Of a DNA stretch of 64,000 bases, positions 1 to 13,600 are shown in pieces. The first letter of the stretch is position 1, and the number at the start of each line of letters is the position of its first letter. The notes under the pieces were generated by a model. The model ran no database searches. It saw only the letters and a list, made by a program, of their open reading frames with translations, and was not told the origin of the DNA. A program made the position numbers and the translations under genes. Origin of the DNA: Platycnemis pennipes (taxonomy: Eukaryota > Arthropoda > Insecta > Odonata > Platycnemididae); assembly GCA_933228895.1 (NCBI GenBank), contig OW121848.1:163448688-163512687 (forward strand). The letters run 5' to 3'.

Positions 1-1468
1 ACCTCAGCAAGATAAAAAAGGCAAGTTTTGATCTGAACTTGACAATAAGAAGCAAAATTCACTTGGAGGTAACGGAGTAAACCAATATTTCAGTAAATTC
101 TCCAATACAAAAGGCGGAGTTGTTTCGTTGTTCGACCACCTTCGATGGCTCAATACAATCAACGCTTGGTTATAAATCAGCCACCTGCAACGAGAGACCC
201 TTAATGACATTGCTGGAATACTACCTTTTCCTTGTTCACTTCTGCAGCTAGTTGTTTTGTATTCCAGTGTACAAAAAACAATCATATTTCAGCATTCAGA
301 AGTAATCCCGCAAATTTGAGCTACAAAACAATCCTAAATCCTACATAGATGCGCAATTTTTTTACTCAAGAAACGTAATAAATTTAAGGTTCAAGAATTC
401 ATTCGTTGCAATAAAATATAGCTAAATAAGAAACTAAAGGAACACTTAACACTCAATAAATGGAAAAATCAATACTCAAATTTATCAACAAAACTGAATA
501 GTTGCTAAATCTATGCATAGATTACAATACTGTGTGTAAATCTAAAAAATAACAGTTATATATATTTATGAATCAAACACAACTAAGGGATTGTAGGTAA
601 AGGGACTGCAACACAATTAAGAGATTGTGAGCTAATCGAATATCTAACCCCATATTTCCTCTCTAGGAAAATAACATTTCTCTTTGAAATTCCCGACAAT
701 TGACTTGATAAGTGCTTGCCAAGATTAAAGTAGAGGAAAGGTGAAATATTACTACTCGAGGCCTCTATCAGCAATGAATAAAAGAAATGGGTAAATCAAA
801 GGTACATTAGAGAAAAGATACCAAGTGAGTGGGAAAATGGCGTAATGTTCTAAGAATATTTATCTGCCTGGAATCTTGCACAACTGCATTTATATAAATA
901 CACGCTGCGAACACCAGTCATAGTCGCACAAATAGGAAGAAGGGTGAGTATTCATAGTTCTTACCGCATCTTTCAAAGTGACATAAATCTTCGTTTGCAC
1001 GAAATTAATAGTGCAGTAAACATGCATCCAAGTACTGGCCACATTAAAGTTAAAATCCCATAGATTATAGTGCAACATTGTAGTAAGACAATTGTTAGAT
1101 CCAGGGCAGAGTCATCGTTTATATTTTATATACATACATTTGATCTTTCCAATTTAATTTATCCAAGCTGTTAAGCTGTTTCCATCATTCAGGTTACGTA
1201 TTTTCACTCTACCGTATGGTTTTTCATGAACAACTACATATTTTCATTCTAAATTGCAAATATTTCCTCTCTAATTTTGTACTCCTTTGTGCCTTGATAA
1301 TATAAACAATTACTCTTTCGTAAGTACATCTTAAACTTAGTAATTTACAAGTACAGTGGAATAAAATTGGATTTCCTGACCTAAATGTTCAAATCCAACT
1401 TATTTTGAACCAAGTTTTAATTTTTAATTCATCCTGATCCCGCAATGATAGCAAAACGCATCATGCTC

Positions 1469-1474
1469 CTTATC
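1469..1474 (-). promoter_or_regulatory. Candidate GATA site upstream of gene 1
   Basis: CTTATC (GATAAG on the minus strand) lies about 71 bp before the gene 1 ATG. Gene 2 has GATAAG at a similar distance, 76 bp. GATA factors drive many insect midgut genes. This is a six-base motif, so the function is inference. Confidence 0.3.
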
Positions 1475-1544
1475 ACACTCACATAATTACGTGATCCATA
1501 TTTATAATTGAACTAATGCCAGCAACTGCGCACTCTACTTTTAG

Positions 1545-1608
1545 ATGAAGGTCGCTATTCTACTCTGCGCCGTTCTAGGGCTATCACAAGGAGCTGTATT
1601 GCCGCAAG
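1545..1608 (+). CDS. Gene 1 exon 1: signal peptide
   Basis: ATG at 1545 opens MKVAILLCAVLGLSQGAVLP, a short basic start, a hydrophobic core and small residues before the expected cleavage site. The exon ends in phase 1 at AAG|GTGAGC. The ATG follows TTTTAG directly, so this may be the coding start of an exon behind a 5' UTR intron. Gene 2 has an almost identical exon at 60286, which supports the start choice. Confidence 0.8.
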
Positions 1609-4600
1609 GTGAGCACAGTCTAAGCACGAGTTATGAAAAATTTCAATCCCGGCATTCATCATAAAACATAAAATAAAACATACATAAAATTCTCTTTGTA
1701 GGCAATCAGCATCCTTTGGTCATTCAGCATGGCACTCGAAGCCTCTCTGACCTGTTTGATGAGCTCTGGAGCATGATCCCCGTCGACAAGATCGTCGACA
1801 TCTTCATCAACCACCTGGAGAACGATCCCGAAGTCCAAGAGGCCGTCGCCTACTTGAAGTCGGACGACTTTAAGCATTTGGTCACCACCGTCGAGAACAT
1901 GCCGGAGTTCAAGGACGTAAGTTGGCCTTTCTGCTTCCATTCCTCGAGTGTGCTGTTTTCCTGTCTGGAAGATGAAATATTTTAAGAATCGAATAATCAA
2001 AGGCACACTATAGTACCCATTCCACTTCAGAAGCAACACAAGAAATGACATGAGACAAGCGAACAAGTTTCGCTTCATTATGGATTTATAAATTTAAAAA
2101 CGTAATTTTTCACTAAGGACTGTTTAATTTTCCCGAAGTGTAGGCCATTTTGGATTGCATACTTAATTCTTCATCGTATCCTATGATGCTTAGAAACCAA
2201 GGTCGAGAATTTTGTATTCACTAGTAAATCAAAAATTTTATTGGAAGATAATTTAGCTAGATTTATAGCGGTGAAAAGGATTTTCACCGCTAGGGATTAA
2301 AGCAAGTGGACAATTAAAATTCATCGAAATAGGGATGCCCTGGAAATTCTCCTACGAGAAGATAATTCCAGTTTCTCGAGTCACCTTGGAGAAGAATTAC
2401 TTTTCGATGGTTCGAGTCATTGTTTCAACGTGTAGTTTCATTGCAGGAGGTAAGGATAAGGAACATTGCGAATCACTGTTGAACACCTTTACGACACATT
2501 CTCTACAACAGCTAGTAACAGAGCCGACCAGGGGTAACAACATTCTAGACTTATTAGCAACAAATATACCCGAGAGAGTTCTAAATACAGTTACAGACAC
2601 AGGAATTAGTGACCATAAAATAGTGCATGCGAAATTTATTGTAGGCGTTGAAAGACATTATAAACCAAGGAGGAGGGTGTACTTATTTGGCAAGGCAAAT
2701 TACGACGGTATGAAAGAGGAATTAAGGGAAGCGTTTAATGTATTCAGCGAACAAAGCAAAGGATTAAATACAGAGGATTCGTGGAGAGAATTTCTTGAGG
2801 TCACCCGTAACGCAGTTCATAAATACATACCAAGTAAATATATTAGTGATAATACAGAGCCAAGGTGGTATAACGCGGAGGTTAGGAAATCACTAAAGCG
2901 ACAAAGGGTATGCCACGCTAAGATGAAAAATGCCAGACGGGGTCTATCGGTAGAGGAAAAAAATGAGCTAGTTCAAAACTATAAAAAATCGAGAGCATTA
3001 GCAAGGAAATCATGTCGGCAAGCGTTATCACATTTCAAGAGCAAGATGTTAGGAGAATATTTAGATAGCAATCCTAAAGCGTTTTGGTCATATGTGAGAG
3101 AGCTTCAGGGAAATAAGTCCACAGTGCACACACTTAAAAATGATAAAGGAATCAGAGTCACCAGCAGTGTAGAAAAAGCCAACACTTTAAACACCTTCTT
3201 CCAAAGTGTATTCAACTCATCGTCACAAAACGCAGTGGAACCACCGCCGAACACTTTCAGTGAGCAAATGCCCGAAATAAAAATTTCATGTCGCGGAATA
3301 GAGCAGCAGTTAAAAAGCATAAGTAAAAACAAAGCACCAGGTCCCGATCAAATTCCTTCCAGAGTTTATAAAACATTAGCTTCTGAAATAGCCCCCTATC
3401 TAGAAATAATATTCAATAAAACACTAAAGAACCACACAGTACCCAAGGATTGGAAAGTAGCTAACATTACACCTATATTTAAAAGCGGTGATAGGGAAGA
3501 ACCTAGTAACTACAGACCCATTTCACTCACGTCAATCTCTTGTAAGATATTTGAGCACATAGTAGTCAGTTCGATCATGGGGCATTTGGATAGTCAGGGA
3601 TTACTCATAAACAGCCAGCATGGGTTCCGGAAAGGTAGATCTTGCGAGACACAATTAGCTTTATTCGTACACGATATTTTAGTCCACGGCGAAAGCAGTA
3701 CTGAAGTTGATGCGATATTTTTAGATTTTAAAAAGGCTTTCGATAAAGTTCCTCATGACAAATTAATCTTGAAGTTAGAGAGTTTTGGTATAAATAAAGA
3801 CGTTGTATGTTGGGTAAAAGAATTCTTAAGTGGGCGAGAGCAGAGGGTTGTCATAGATGGTATCATGTCGGACACAATCGAAGTCACATCGGGAGTTCCC
3901 CAGGGTAGCGTAGTAGGTCCGCTTCTATTTCTTTTATACATAAACGATTTGGGTACCGTAGTTAGTAGTAACCTTAGACTTTTTGCAGACGATGCGGTGG
4001 TGTACAGGGGTATATCAAACGAAGAGGACATGAAATCACTTAGCAAGGATTTAGATGCAATTGAAGAGTGGTGCGACAAATGGCAGTTAGAACTCAACCT
4101 TAAAAAGTGTGTAGCTATCAATTTTTGGAGGAGGAATAATTCGATAGAGCGATCCTATAGAATTAATAACACGAAGATCGAAAACGTTGAAACCGTAAGA
4201 TACTTAGGTGTAACAATCACTAAAGATTTATCGTGGGGAAGACACATAAGGGAAATATGCGGCCGAGCGAAGAGAAAACTAGGATTTATAAAAAGAGTAC
4301 TTGGGAAATGTGATGAGAAGACAAAAGAGCGATGCTACCTTTCACTAGTTAGGCCCCACCTTGAGTATGCAGCCAGTGTATGGGATCCTAATGAATTAGG
4401 TTTGATGAGAGAACTAGACAGTGTGCAGCGTAGAGCAGTTAGGTTCGTCAAAAGGTGTTACGATAGGTTGAGTAGTGTATCAGAATTAATACAAGAATTA
4501 GGGTGGGAATCATTATCAGAGCGTAGATTAAAGTTCAGATTTAATCTATTGCAGAAATTTCAATCGGATAGCTTTACTGAAGATGTTAGGCACATATTGA

Positions 4601-7600
4601 AAACACCAGCGTATTATGCTAGATTCGACCAGATAAATAAGATTAGAGAGATAGATTGTCGTACAGATAGATTCAAAATGGCATTTTTCCCCCGTACTAT
4701 AAGAGAACAGAATAGGCAGCATAGGAAAGGGATAGGTAGGGGAAATATTTTAGAGTATTCTGTAGTGCATGATGCATGTATTAACCCCTCAAATACTATA
4801 GATACTAACAATCTAGTTGCATGAGACCCTTTAGTTGCTTGCTTGCATGCTAGTAGTGAATGCTTGGTGACCTTCACCCCCTGCCACACACCCTCGCGGT
4901 GGCTTGCAGGGTATCGTGTAGATGTAGATGTAGATGTAGATGAGTCCGTTAAGAGTCTCCAGTGTGAAAAATCACGCCTTCGCAATAGCAAATACCTACT
5001 TTGTGGGTGCATAAGGACTTTTCCGACGGTTTGGAAGCGTTTACATTTTACGTTCTCAAAAGCCGAACGAGTTTCCACCCACTTATTAAAAGTTAACCAA
5101 GCTCTCCTATTCAGGCAACGCTATTCATTGAAGAGATTCGTCTCACCGCAAAAGTCATTCAGTGCTTCCCAAATCTGCATGCATATCGGGAATGCAATGC
5201 TGACGGGGGGCCAATGGGGTCGTTTACCATATTTTTTATTGCCGATTCTGATAGAGTTTGTAAAATAAAAAAAAAGTATTTTTCCCATTTTTTGATCCGT
5301 CAATTATTTCTCGAGTTATGAGCGACGAAAAACTGATGTTTTTAACCCTTTCGGAAAAGTGGGCGTGGTGCAACCTCTGACGTATATCGACTTCGTCCAA
5401 TCACTAATGAGCCCGCGGAGCTACTTCGCCTTATCGCGAAGAGGGGGGACACAGTAGACTCTACCAGTAGGAGCGATTGCGGCAGGATCTGTGAGAGCAG
5501 ACCTTCCGAGAACCCCCTCCACACCCTTTCCTTCCCCTAAAATCAGTCAAGGACGGGAGGAAAATGACGTCAATGATATCAAAGCAGCTTCTTCGGTGGT
5601 CGTCTCCTTTGGTTTATTTTAATTTTTGATTTATGAGTGAATGGTTGTGGTTAGAAGATTAATTTTTTCACTAAAATTCGTTTTTCGTTTCCATCTAACG
5701 ATTTCGTGTACAAAATTGCGATTTCGGTTCCGAGTAAACGCCCCCATTAAAAACTTCAAAGAGGAGGGTTTTAGCCTCGCGTCTCTTATTGGCATGAGAT
5801 TCCGAAATGCTGAAAATAAAACAGGAAGAATCCTATGAAATGTATTTTCCTTCCCTTCTACCTTTCTACATATAAACGCAACCAACGAAGTATACAGAGA
5901 GATTTATAAAAAATAGGATTTTTAACAAGATTAGTAGAGAAGGTTTAGATACTCCTCAACAAATGTCAAATAAAGTTCCTCATTTTAAACATGGACGTAA
6001 TTTCAAAGTTCAGTTCTCATTTCATGTGCAATGGAAGTCTGAATGAGCATTCAGTCTACAAGGATATAGGATAATAAGCATACAACACATATTTACCAAA
6101 GAGAAAGTAAAATATAAGTGTCGAGGAATGCTAGGGTAGTTGGGCTTTTTAAGAAATACTAGCTGAAGGTGTCCGTTGAAATTCTACGGGAGGGAGAAAT
6201 TTAATAATAAATACAAATTGTGTTCAGACATTTTATCATTTTAAATGAATGGCCGAAATATGTGCGGAAGGGAAGAAATAAGGGGAGAAACTTTTGCTAT
6301 GGAGTTAGCTCCAAGTTGGTATCGGAACCATGAATATAATTTAAACCATGTAAACATATAATTACTGCCTGGACTCATGCCTGGGTCTTTACAAAAATAA
6401 GAATATTATTTAGTAACTTTCAGGCCAGATGAAATTAAGGAGGTTAGTAGGGGAGGTGCATACAAATGTCTCTCTATTGTTGGCAATGAGGCCAGATTTG
6501 GGTTTTTGGGAATACTAGAACTCAAATCTTCGTCAAAAAAGTGTTTCTCTGGCCTTTCATATGAGTTATGTTTGTCTCAATTCTCCAACTTCATGACAGT
6601 GACGTCAATGAACTTCCTACATATACGTATCAATGCCTTTTATTCGAATTGAATTAAATTCTTTTCTCGTAACCTAGTACAGCTTTAAAAGAATGGAAAA
6701 GACAGGCCTCGTATGAGATATATGGAGCAAGTTGTGAAGGATGTTAAAAAAGAGAAGAGTTACGTCAATATGAATAGGCTTGCCGATAGAAGAATAGGGT
6801 GGAGAGCTTCGTCAAAACAATCATAGGATTGTTAACAGATGATGATGATGAAATCAGGTATTTGTCGCTCGGTATGTTCACATCTTATACAGGATATTTG
6901 ATTCATCACTAAATGACAATTTTATTCATCTTGCTACTCCTATTTTGGTCAGATTTCATTTAAGTTTCTTATCACGTACTTATATCTCAAAATACAACAA
7001 TTTTGAAAGCGGTCCACTTCGGAATAAAAATATAAAATAATCGCTTTTTGAACCCCAAAGAAACTGTCATTTGTATATTTTCCTCTTTTGGATGAACTTT
7101 TTAGCATAATTTCAATGGTATTAATAAACAACCAACAGATACGTAATTATACTACGTTATATTGGGATTTGAATTTCATTCCCTGGTTTATGTTAAACCA
7201 TCTCAAATCTCAAGCTATTTCGCTCGATGACAATTTCGAAAGCGTTCCATGTCTTCTCTTCACGTCCCAGGTTGGTTCATATTCACAGACCCGTATAGAA
7301 ATAAAAAAATTCATAATTTGAGCACCGCTGAAGCATTCATTTCAATACTCCTAATTTGGACCAAATGCAAACCTTCTAAATCTATGAGTAGCCCTAACAG
7401 TCAGCACGTATCTTTTTCTGCGCAAAAATATGGCTGACCTTGCTTCACGAATAGCCTACAATGCCTTCAGTACCTTCCTATATCCTCGCGAAAAGCACAA
7501 TGTCGTTTGCGGCATCCCGCTATGACGAACTGTTTAAGCATCAATGATGTTTTCATTTCAGAGACTAATATGGCAATAGGCTTAGCAACGGTCGGAAAAG

Positions 7601-10600
7601 AACCGAAAAAAACTGTTAATCACACATAAATTACACGATGCCCAGAAATCTGGAGAACGAAGAGTAAATAGGTTTACTTAAAAAGAAAGCTAAAACATTG
7701 TCTCCTTAAATACAGTAATAATGAAAGAAATCGACTAATATTTAGATAATTTACTGAGCTTAAGAAAAACCTCTTGCGCTACCATATATTTGAAAAAGGC
7801 AATTTAAATCAATGTAAATACAAAATTAACGCCAGGAATCGAACCCGGGCCCTGAGCCTTTTTTTACATATCATATGGCACCTTCTAGTGTATACGCTAG
7901 AATCCTAGAAAATCTCAGCTCAGTCGGTTCGGTTGTTTTTGAGGAGATGCGTAACATAAAGCTGGCAGACAGACAGACACACCATTTCATTTATATATAT
8001 TAGTATGATAATAAGAATATGCTCCTTTTACATTACGATAAATAAGATAGTTATCCGTGTACATCCGCAGTTCCTCAACTACCTGCACGACTCGGGCATC
8101 GACAGCTACCACTACGTCAACCTCGCCAACGACCTCCTGGGCCTGCCACACATCAACCCCGTCCTCGCGCACCACGTGAGGCGCCCCGGCAGCACCAGGA
8201 GCATCATGAGCATGCTCATGGAGATGCTCGCCGTCATCCCCATCGACGACATCAAGGCCTTCTACCACGACAAGGTGGAGAACGACCCCGACTTCCAAGC
8301 CCTCCTCGCCAGGCTCCGCTCCCCAGAGTTCAAGAAGATCGTGGATGCCGTCAAGGCGATGCCAGAGTACAGCGACCTCATCAACCGACTCAGGGACCAC
8401 GGCATCCCCGTCGACGACATCGTCAAGGCCATCGACGACTTCTTCGGATGGAACCGGATGCTGCACCGCCCCAGCACCAGGAACCTCAACGACCTCCTCA
8501 ACGAGCTCTGGAGCATGATCCCCGTCGACAAGATCGTCGACATATTCATCAACCACCTCGAGAACGACCCCGAAGTCCAGGAGGCCGTCGCCTACTTGAA
8601 GTCGGACGACTTTAAGAAGTTGGTCACCACCGTCGAGAACATGCCGGAGTTCAAGGACGTAAGTGTTTTGCAGCGATATATTGCCTGCATTCATTAATAG
8701 ATAGTCATGAATGTAATTACGTCTCGATATGCGAATGAAATTTATGACGGTGCTCTCCAGTCGTGAGAGTTGCCGTCTCGGGCTAACCTCCAGGTCACGA
8801 GTTGCCTTCCATCGCCACTAAAAGATCCAAATATGTCGTCGTCATCAGCATCCAGAGTCGTACCTCAAATATGTGGATGAATGATATTCGAGATCAGGAA
8901 TATCGCAAGAATACGAATTGGATCTGAATAGGAAGGTTTGCTAAATTAATAACGATTTCTTGTCGATTGTTTAATTCCTAAAAAGGATATTTTTTGGCAT
9001 TAGTTAAGCATTTCCATTCACTATAGTCTTATACCAAGCATATCTCAGGGGAACATTTTTGAATGCAAGAAAAAATCTTGAAGGAGTTGTACGTGAATTA
9101 CTTCGCTCTTTATTTTCTCAAATCTAGAAGATGGATAAACGGAGCTCGGTTGAATATTTTGGAATTTGATGTGTCAGTTATGTTATTTGTCTTAAACACC
9201 AAGGTTGGATTTTTATCGGTGAGGAATAACCCATTGGCGTGTGAAATTCGCACGTTCAAGGTAGGGGGGCCAGTTCCTTTCCCTGGGCCACCTACGATTT
9301 GATACAAAGTCCTGACAAGGTGGCGTCCAGAAAGTCACTTTTCCGGGATTTGAACCCAGAGCCCCCCGATAAGTAGCTCAGTGCACTACCCAATAGGCCA
9401 CCGCGACCCCTGTCAGTAATGATACCATACATATTTAAACATCCATATTTCCCATACATTTATTTCCGATTTAAAAATCATTTAAACTAAGACAAACATA
9501 TTGGAGACGGCAGATGGAGGATGTGTTTTGTATTCGATGAGTTATAATCTGATATCCTCCAGTGTACTTTATACGAGCTTTATGGGCCATAAAAGTCTTA
9601 AGCACAAATTCTTACACATTCGTCTTACATAAATGTCATTGTGCATTGTGAGAAACCTCTTAACCCATCAGGAAAACGGAGTATGTTCTAAACATACGCA
9701 TATCTTACGAGTGTTCACCATATTTCTCATAGATTATTTTGGGAGACTGAGAAACCGGGTTGTTGAGTAGCCAAAGTATCTCTCTACCATCCTTCTGGTC
9801 CAGCGTTTTGTTTTGGTGGAGTCAAAAGAGTTTTAAAAACATCTTGGTAACTCTAATATTTTGAATAGAGAGATATGTAATTAATTTTGCGTCGTTTGGG
9901 CAAGGATCTGTGGACGCCTTGAAACCTTCGATTAGCTAAAGATATTTCAAATTCTTCTCTACAATATTCACTCTCTCAACCAATTCCATCATAACTAATT
10001 CACCTCCCATCCTTATGAATCTGAACAGATGTATTTCTACAGAAAAAAAGGCAAGTTGCAAAAATATATTCTCGCTCTTGAAACACCTTACCTACGTCTA
10101 CGCAATACCCTACAAGCCGCCGAGATTTTGTGTGGAAGGGGGTGAATATCACCAAGCATGCACCATTGACATGCAACTTCGTAACTAAATGGAAACATGT
10201 TAGATAATAGGGTCATACACTGCTAGATATTTCGGTATCCACATAGTAATGAAGGGATTATTGGTTACAATGGCATTCATTTGTATAATTTCCTTATCCC
10301 TTTACTATGCTGCCTATTGTGCTCTCTTATCGTACGGGTGAAAAATGACATTTTGAATCTATCAGTACGACAATCTAGTTCTCGACTGTTATTTATCTCA
10401 TCGAATCTAGCATAATGCGCCGCGGTTTTAATATACATCTAACATCTTCAGTAAAGCTATCCGTTTAAAATTTCTGCAGAAGATTTAATTTGTAATTTTA
10501 CGTACGATCTGAAATTTATATTTTTAATGGCATATTTTTTTCATTCTATTATCAAAAGTATCAATTGTTTTTTTAAGTTGATGTCTATGATTTTCTAATT

Positions 10601-13600
10601 AAGATCGAAAATAAATAACATTTAAGAATAAAATCAGGATCACATTTAATTTTTCGTGATTCAAGTGCGCCTACGGCATTTGCGCATATAAAAATTTTAT
10701 TAACACTCGTTTTTCATACTGTCCCCGATATATATTACTCATAAGTTGGTTTCTCCATATAATATTGCATAAAAATCTCTTGTAATACAACTGCCCTTGA
10801 ATGCAGGCATCGTACGAACAAAAATACTCTACAGGCTCCAGCAATCGAGGCATTGTAGGTTGACCATATTAGAAGAATTTAGTTTTCAGAGATTTTACTT
10901 CATGAAGAAGACACTGTGTATGACTAAGATCTTTCGTATTACGTAGTGACTTATATTGAAAAATACGCTTGGTAATGACACATTCTCTAAATAGCGCTAT
11001 CGAGTTAATCATTAGATCCAAATAATTGTGGACAAAGATTTACAACTGCTTATTGTTATTCCCAACGAAGTACAGTACAGGCGTCCAAACACTTCAAATT
11101 TCTCGCGTCCATTTGTGTCTCTGAATAAATACATCCAAAATGCACAGCCTCTGTATATTCTAAACCCTCTCACATGAATGTTTCCAGTATAAATATTCCA
11201 TCATGAGCGTCTACATTTACGCATTACCACGCGGCTCTTGGGTGTATCGCAGGAGGTGAAGATCACGAAACTTGGACCATTTACATGCAACTACGAGCTA
11301 CCAAGCCATGCGGTAATGCAACTAAGAGATATAATGAAAAGCTAACCATGACCTTAGAACTAACGTGCAATGCTAACCATGCTACTAAAAGCTATATCTA
11401 GAGACTATATTAACAATAGTTCAAATACCTATGCCATTAACAAACTGTCTATAATTCGTTCTATAGGTCCGCGGGAAAATCACATTTCAAAAATCTATCG
11501 GTACGACGATCTATCTCTGTGTTTTTATTTATCTGGTCAAATCTAGAATAATGGGTACGCAGGGATTCTTAACGTGTATCCAGCATCTTCAGTATACTTA
11601 TCAGCTGAAAAGTTGTGCAGGAGATCTAAACTGTACTTTTTGATACGAATTGAATGTGACATGCAACGTACGAAATTATTCTGTTAATTTCGATAAACTG
11701 CTAAACCTACGTAACACCGTTTATCAAGCCTAGTTGCACTTCGCTGTCTACTTCTCTGTTCAAACTTACATCATTCGATCCACATGCACTAGATGCATGT
11801 CCCAGGTTTGACCTGATCAATGAAAAGTAAAATCGCGAGCAAATCGACACCGAAAATTAAACAGATATCCATTGTGAGTTGATAATCACCAGTATTCCCA
11901 CGCAATGTGTGTTTGTTAATTAAAGGCGTAGGTCATTCTCTGCTGAAATAAAGCTGATCCCCCCCTTCACACATTTCTCCTTTTGCTGACATTACGTCTG
12001 ATCCGCAGTTCCTCAACTACCTGAGCGACTCGGGCATCGACAGCTACCACTACGTCAACCTCGCCAACGACCTCCTGGGCCTGCCACACATCAACCCCGT
12101 CCTCGCGCACCACGTGAGGCACCCCGGCAGCACCAGGAGCATCATGAGCATGCTCATGGAGATGCTCGCCGTCATCCCCATCGACGACATCAAGGCCTTC
12201 TACCACGACAAGGTGGAGAACGACCCCGACTTCCAAGCCCTCCTCGCCAGGCTCCGCTCCCCAGAGTTCAAGAAGATCGTGGATGCCGTCAAGGCGATGC
12301 CAGAGTACAGCGACCTCATCAACCGACTCAGGGACCACGGCATCCCCGTCGACGACATCGTCAAGGCCATCGACGACTTCTTCGGATGGAGCCGGATGCT
12401 GCACCGCCCCAGCACCAGGAACCTCAACGACCTCCTCAACGAGCTCTGGAGCATGATCCCCGTCGACAAGATCGTCGACATCTTCATCAACCACCTGGAG
12501 AACGACCCCGAAGTCCAGGAGGCCGTCGCCTACTTGAAGTCGGACGACTTTAAGAAGCTGGTCACCACCGTCGAGAACATGCCGGAGTTCAAGGACGTAA
12601 GTGTTTTTCGGGAAGCGTACGAGTCAGGGGCAGACTGCATTTCATGCATGTTGACCTAAACTCATCCAACGCAGTTCATTCTTCAAAATCCTGTTGGTAT
12701 TTACCACACGGATGATTAGAAGTTTATGGTAGGTTGATTTGGATGCGTAGAAGAAGTAAATGAATTTATAGGCACTGATTGTTTCTTGCCTTCCAGATTT
12801 TCCCTAGATTTCTCATTAAGCAGTAATTTTTAAAAACATTCACGAAGGGGTATTTAAATTTCGTAATGGTCCACGTTGATAGTTCCATGTTACTTGAAAT
12901 TCTGGAGGCGTTTATATGTAACTGAATAATTGTAGTCCTTCCCTTCACATAATGGGTAACTACAAGAAATTACCTACTCTTTATCTGAAGTAGTTCTGAA
13001 TTACTAGTGATTTTACTCAGTAACGAACCCTAAGATTATAGGTAAGTTGAAATCCAGACCTCTTTATTATTAATATATGGATGGTTTTTCGTGAGTTTAG
13101 GTCTTTTATAAAATGAAAACTATTCAACTTCTGGCCGATGTTTCGGAAATTTCATTTTTCCTTCTTCGAGGCTATAAATGGGATGTACCACCAATAACAT
13201 AAAAATACTAAACATGATCTAAAAGATATTTAGAGTGCCAAAAATGCTTTACAATATAATTTTTTACAAATTTTAACGTCAAAAGATTACATGGAATAAA
13301 TTTTACATACCTTAAGTTCAATAATTGAAATTGTTTACAAATTTGTTGTTAAGGTCTTATAATTTTAAGATCTTATAATTTTTTAATTTCGATGTAATAA
13401 ATTGTTATATATTTTACTTAAATTACAAATGTCAGTTCTTTTATTACATCATGTACATCATGATGGAAAATAGTAAGTGTGTATGTAAACTGACATTTGT
13501 TCCTTATTTTTCTTTGCTGCCTGTAATAAATAAGTCGCTCGATTTCCAACGTTAAGTAAATATATCCATAAAGGAAATCTCTGCGAAGACTTGAATGCCT

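Larger units (their letters stand above)
6167..7995 (+). mobile_element. Probable RTE/SINE-type insertion in exon 3 flank
   Basis: The segment begins with ACTAGCTGAAGG and ends with GACAGACAGACAGACACACC followed by ATTTCATTTATATATATTA, start and end types common in arthropod RTE-related repeats. It lies exactly between two blocks that are adjacent upstream of exon 5 (14729-14830), which therefore looks like the empty site. It also contains a scrap of another RTE-type LINE 3' end (about 6690-6850) and a tRNA-like B-box region near 7835. No coding domain is visible in the rest. Confidence 0.5.

Noticed and set aside
4614..5268. Open frames across the LINE 3' end and tail
   Set aside because: Shadows of the LINE ORF and its (GATGTA)n tail; no independent motif.
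7987..8694. 235-codon minus-strand open frame opposite gene 1 exon 3 (and similar ones opposite exons 2, 4 and 5 and gene 2 exon 4)
   Set aside because: It runs through the acceptor and donor of a well-supported exon and exists because of the C/G-rich third positions on the coding strand.
9340..9411. Possible tRNA gene, minus strand
   Set aside because: A and B boxes are present but the acceptor stem and arms do not fold cleanly, and non-tRNA sequence follows as in SINEs.
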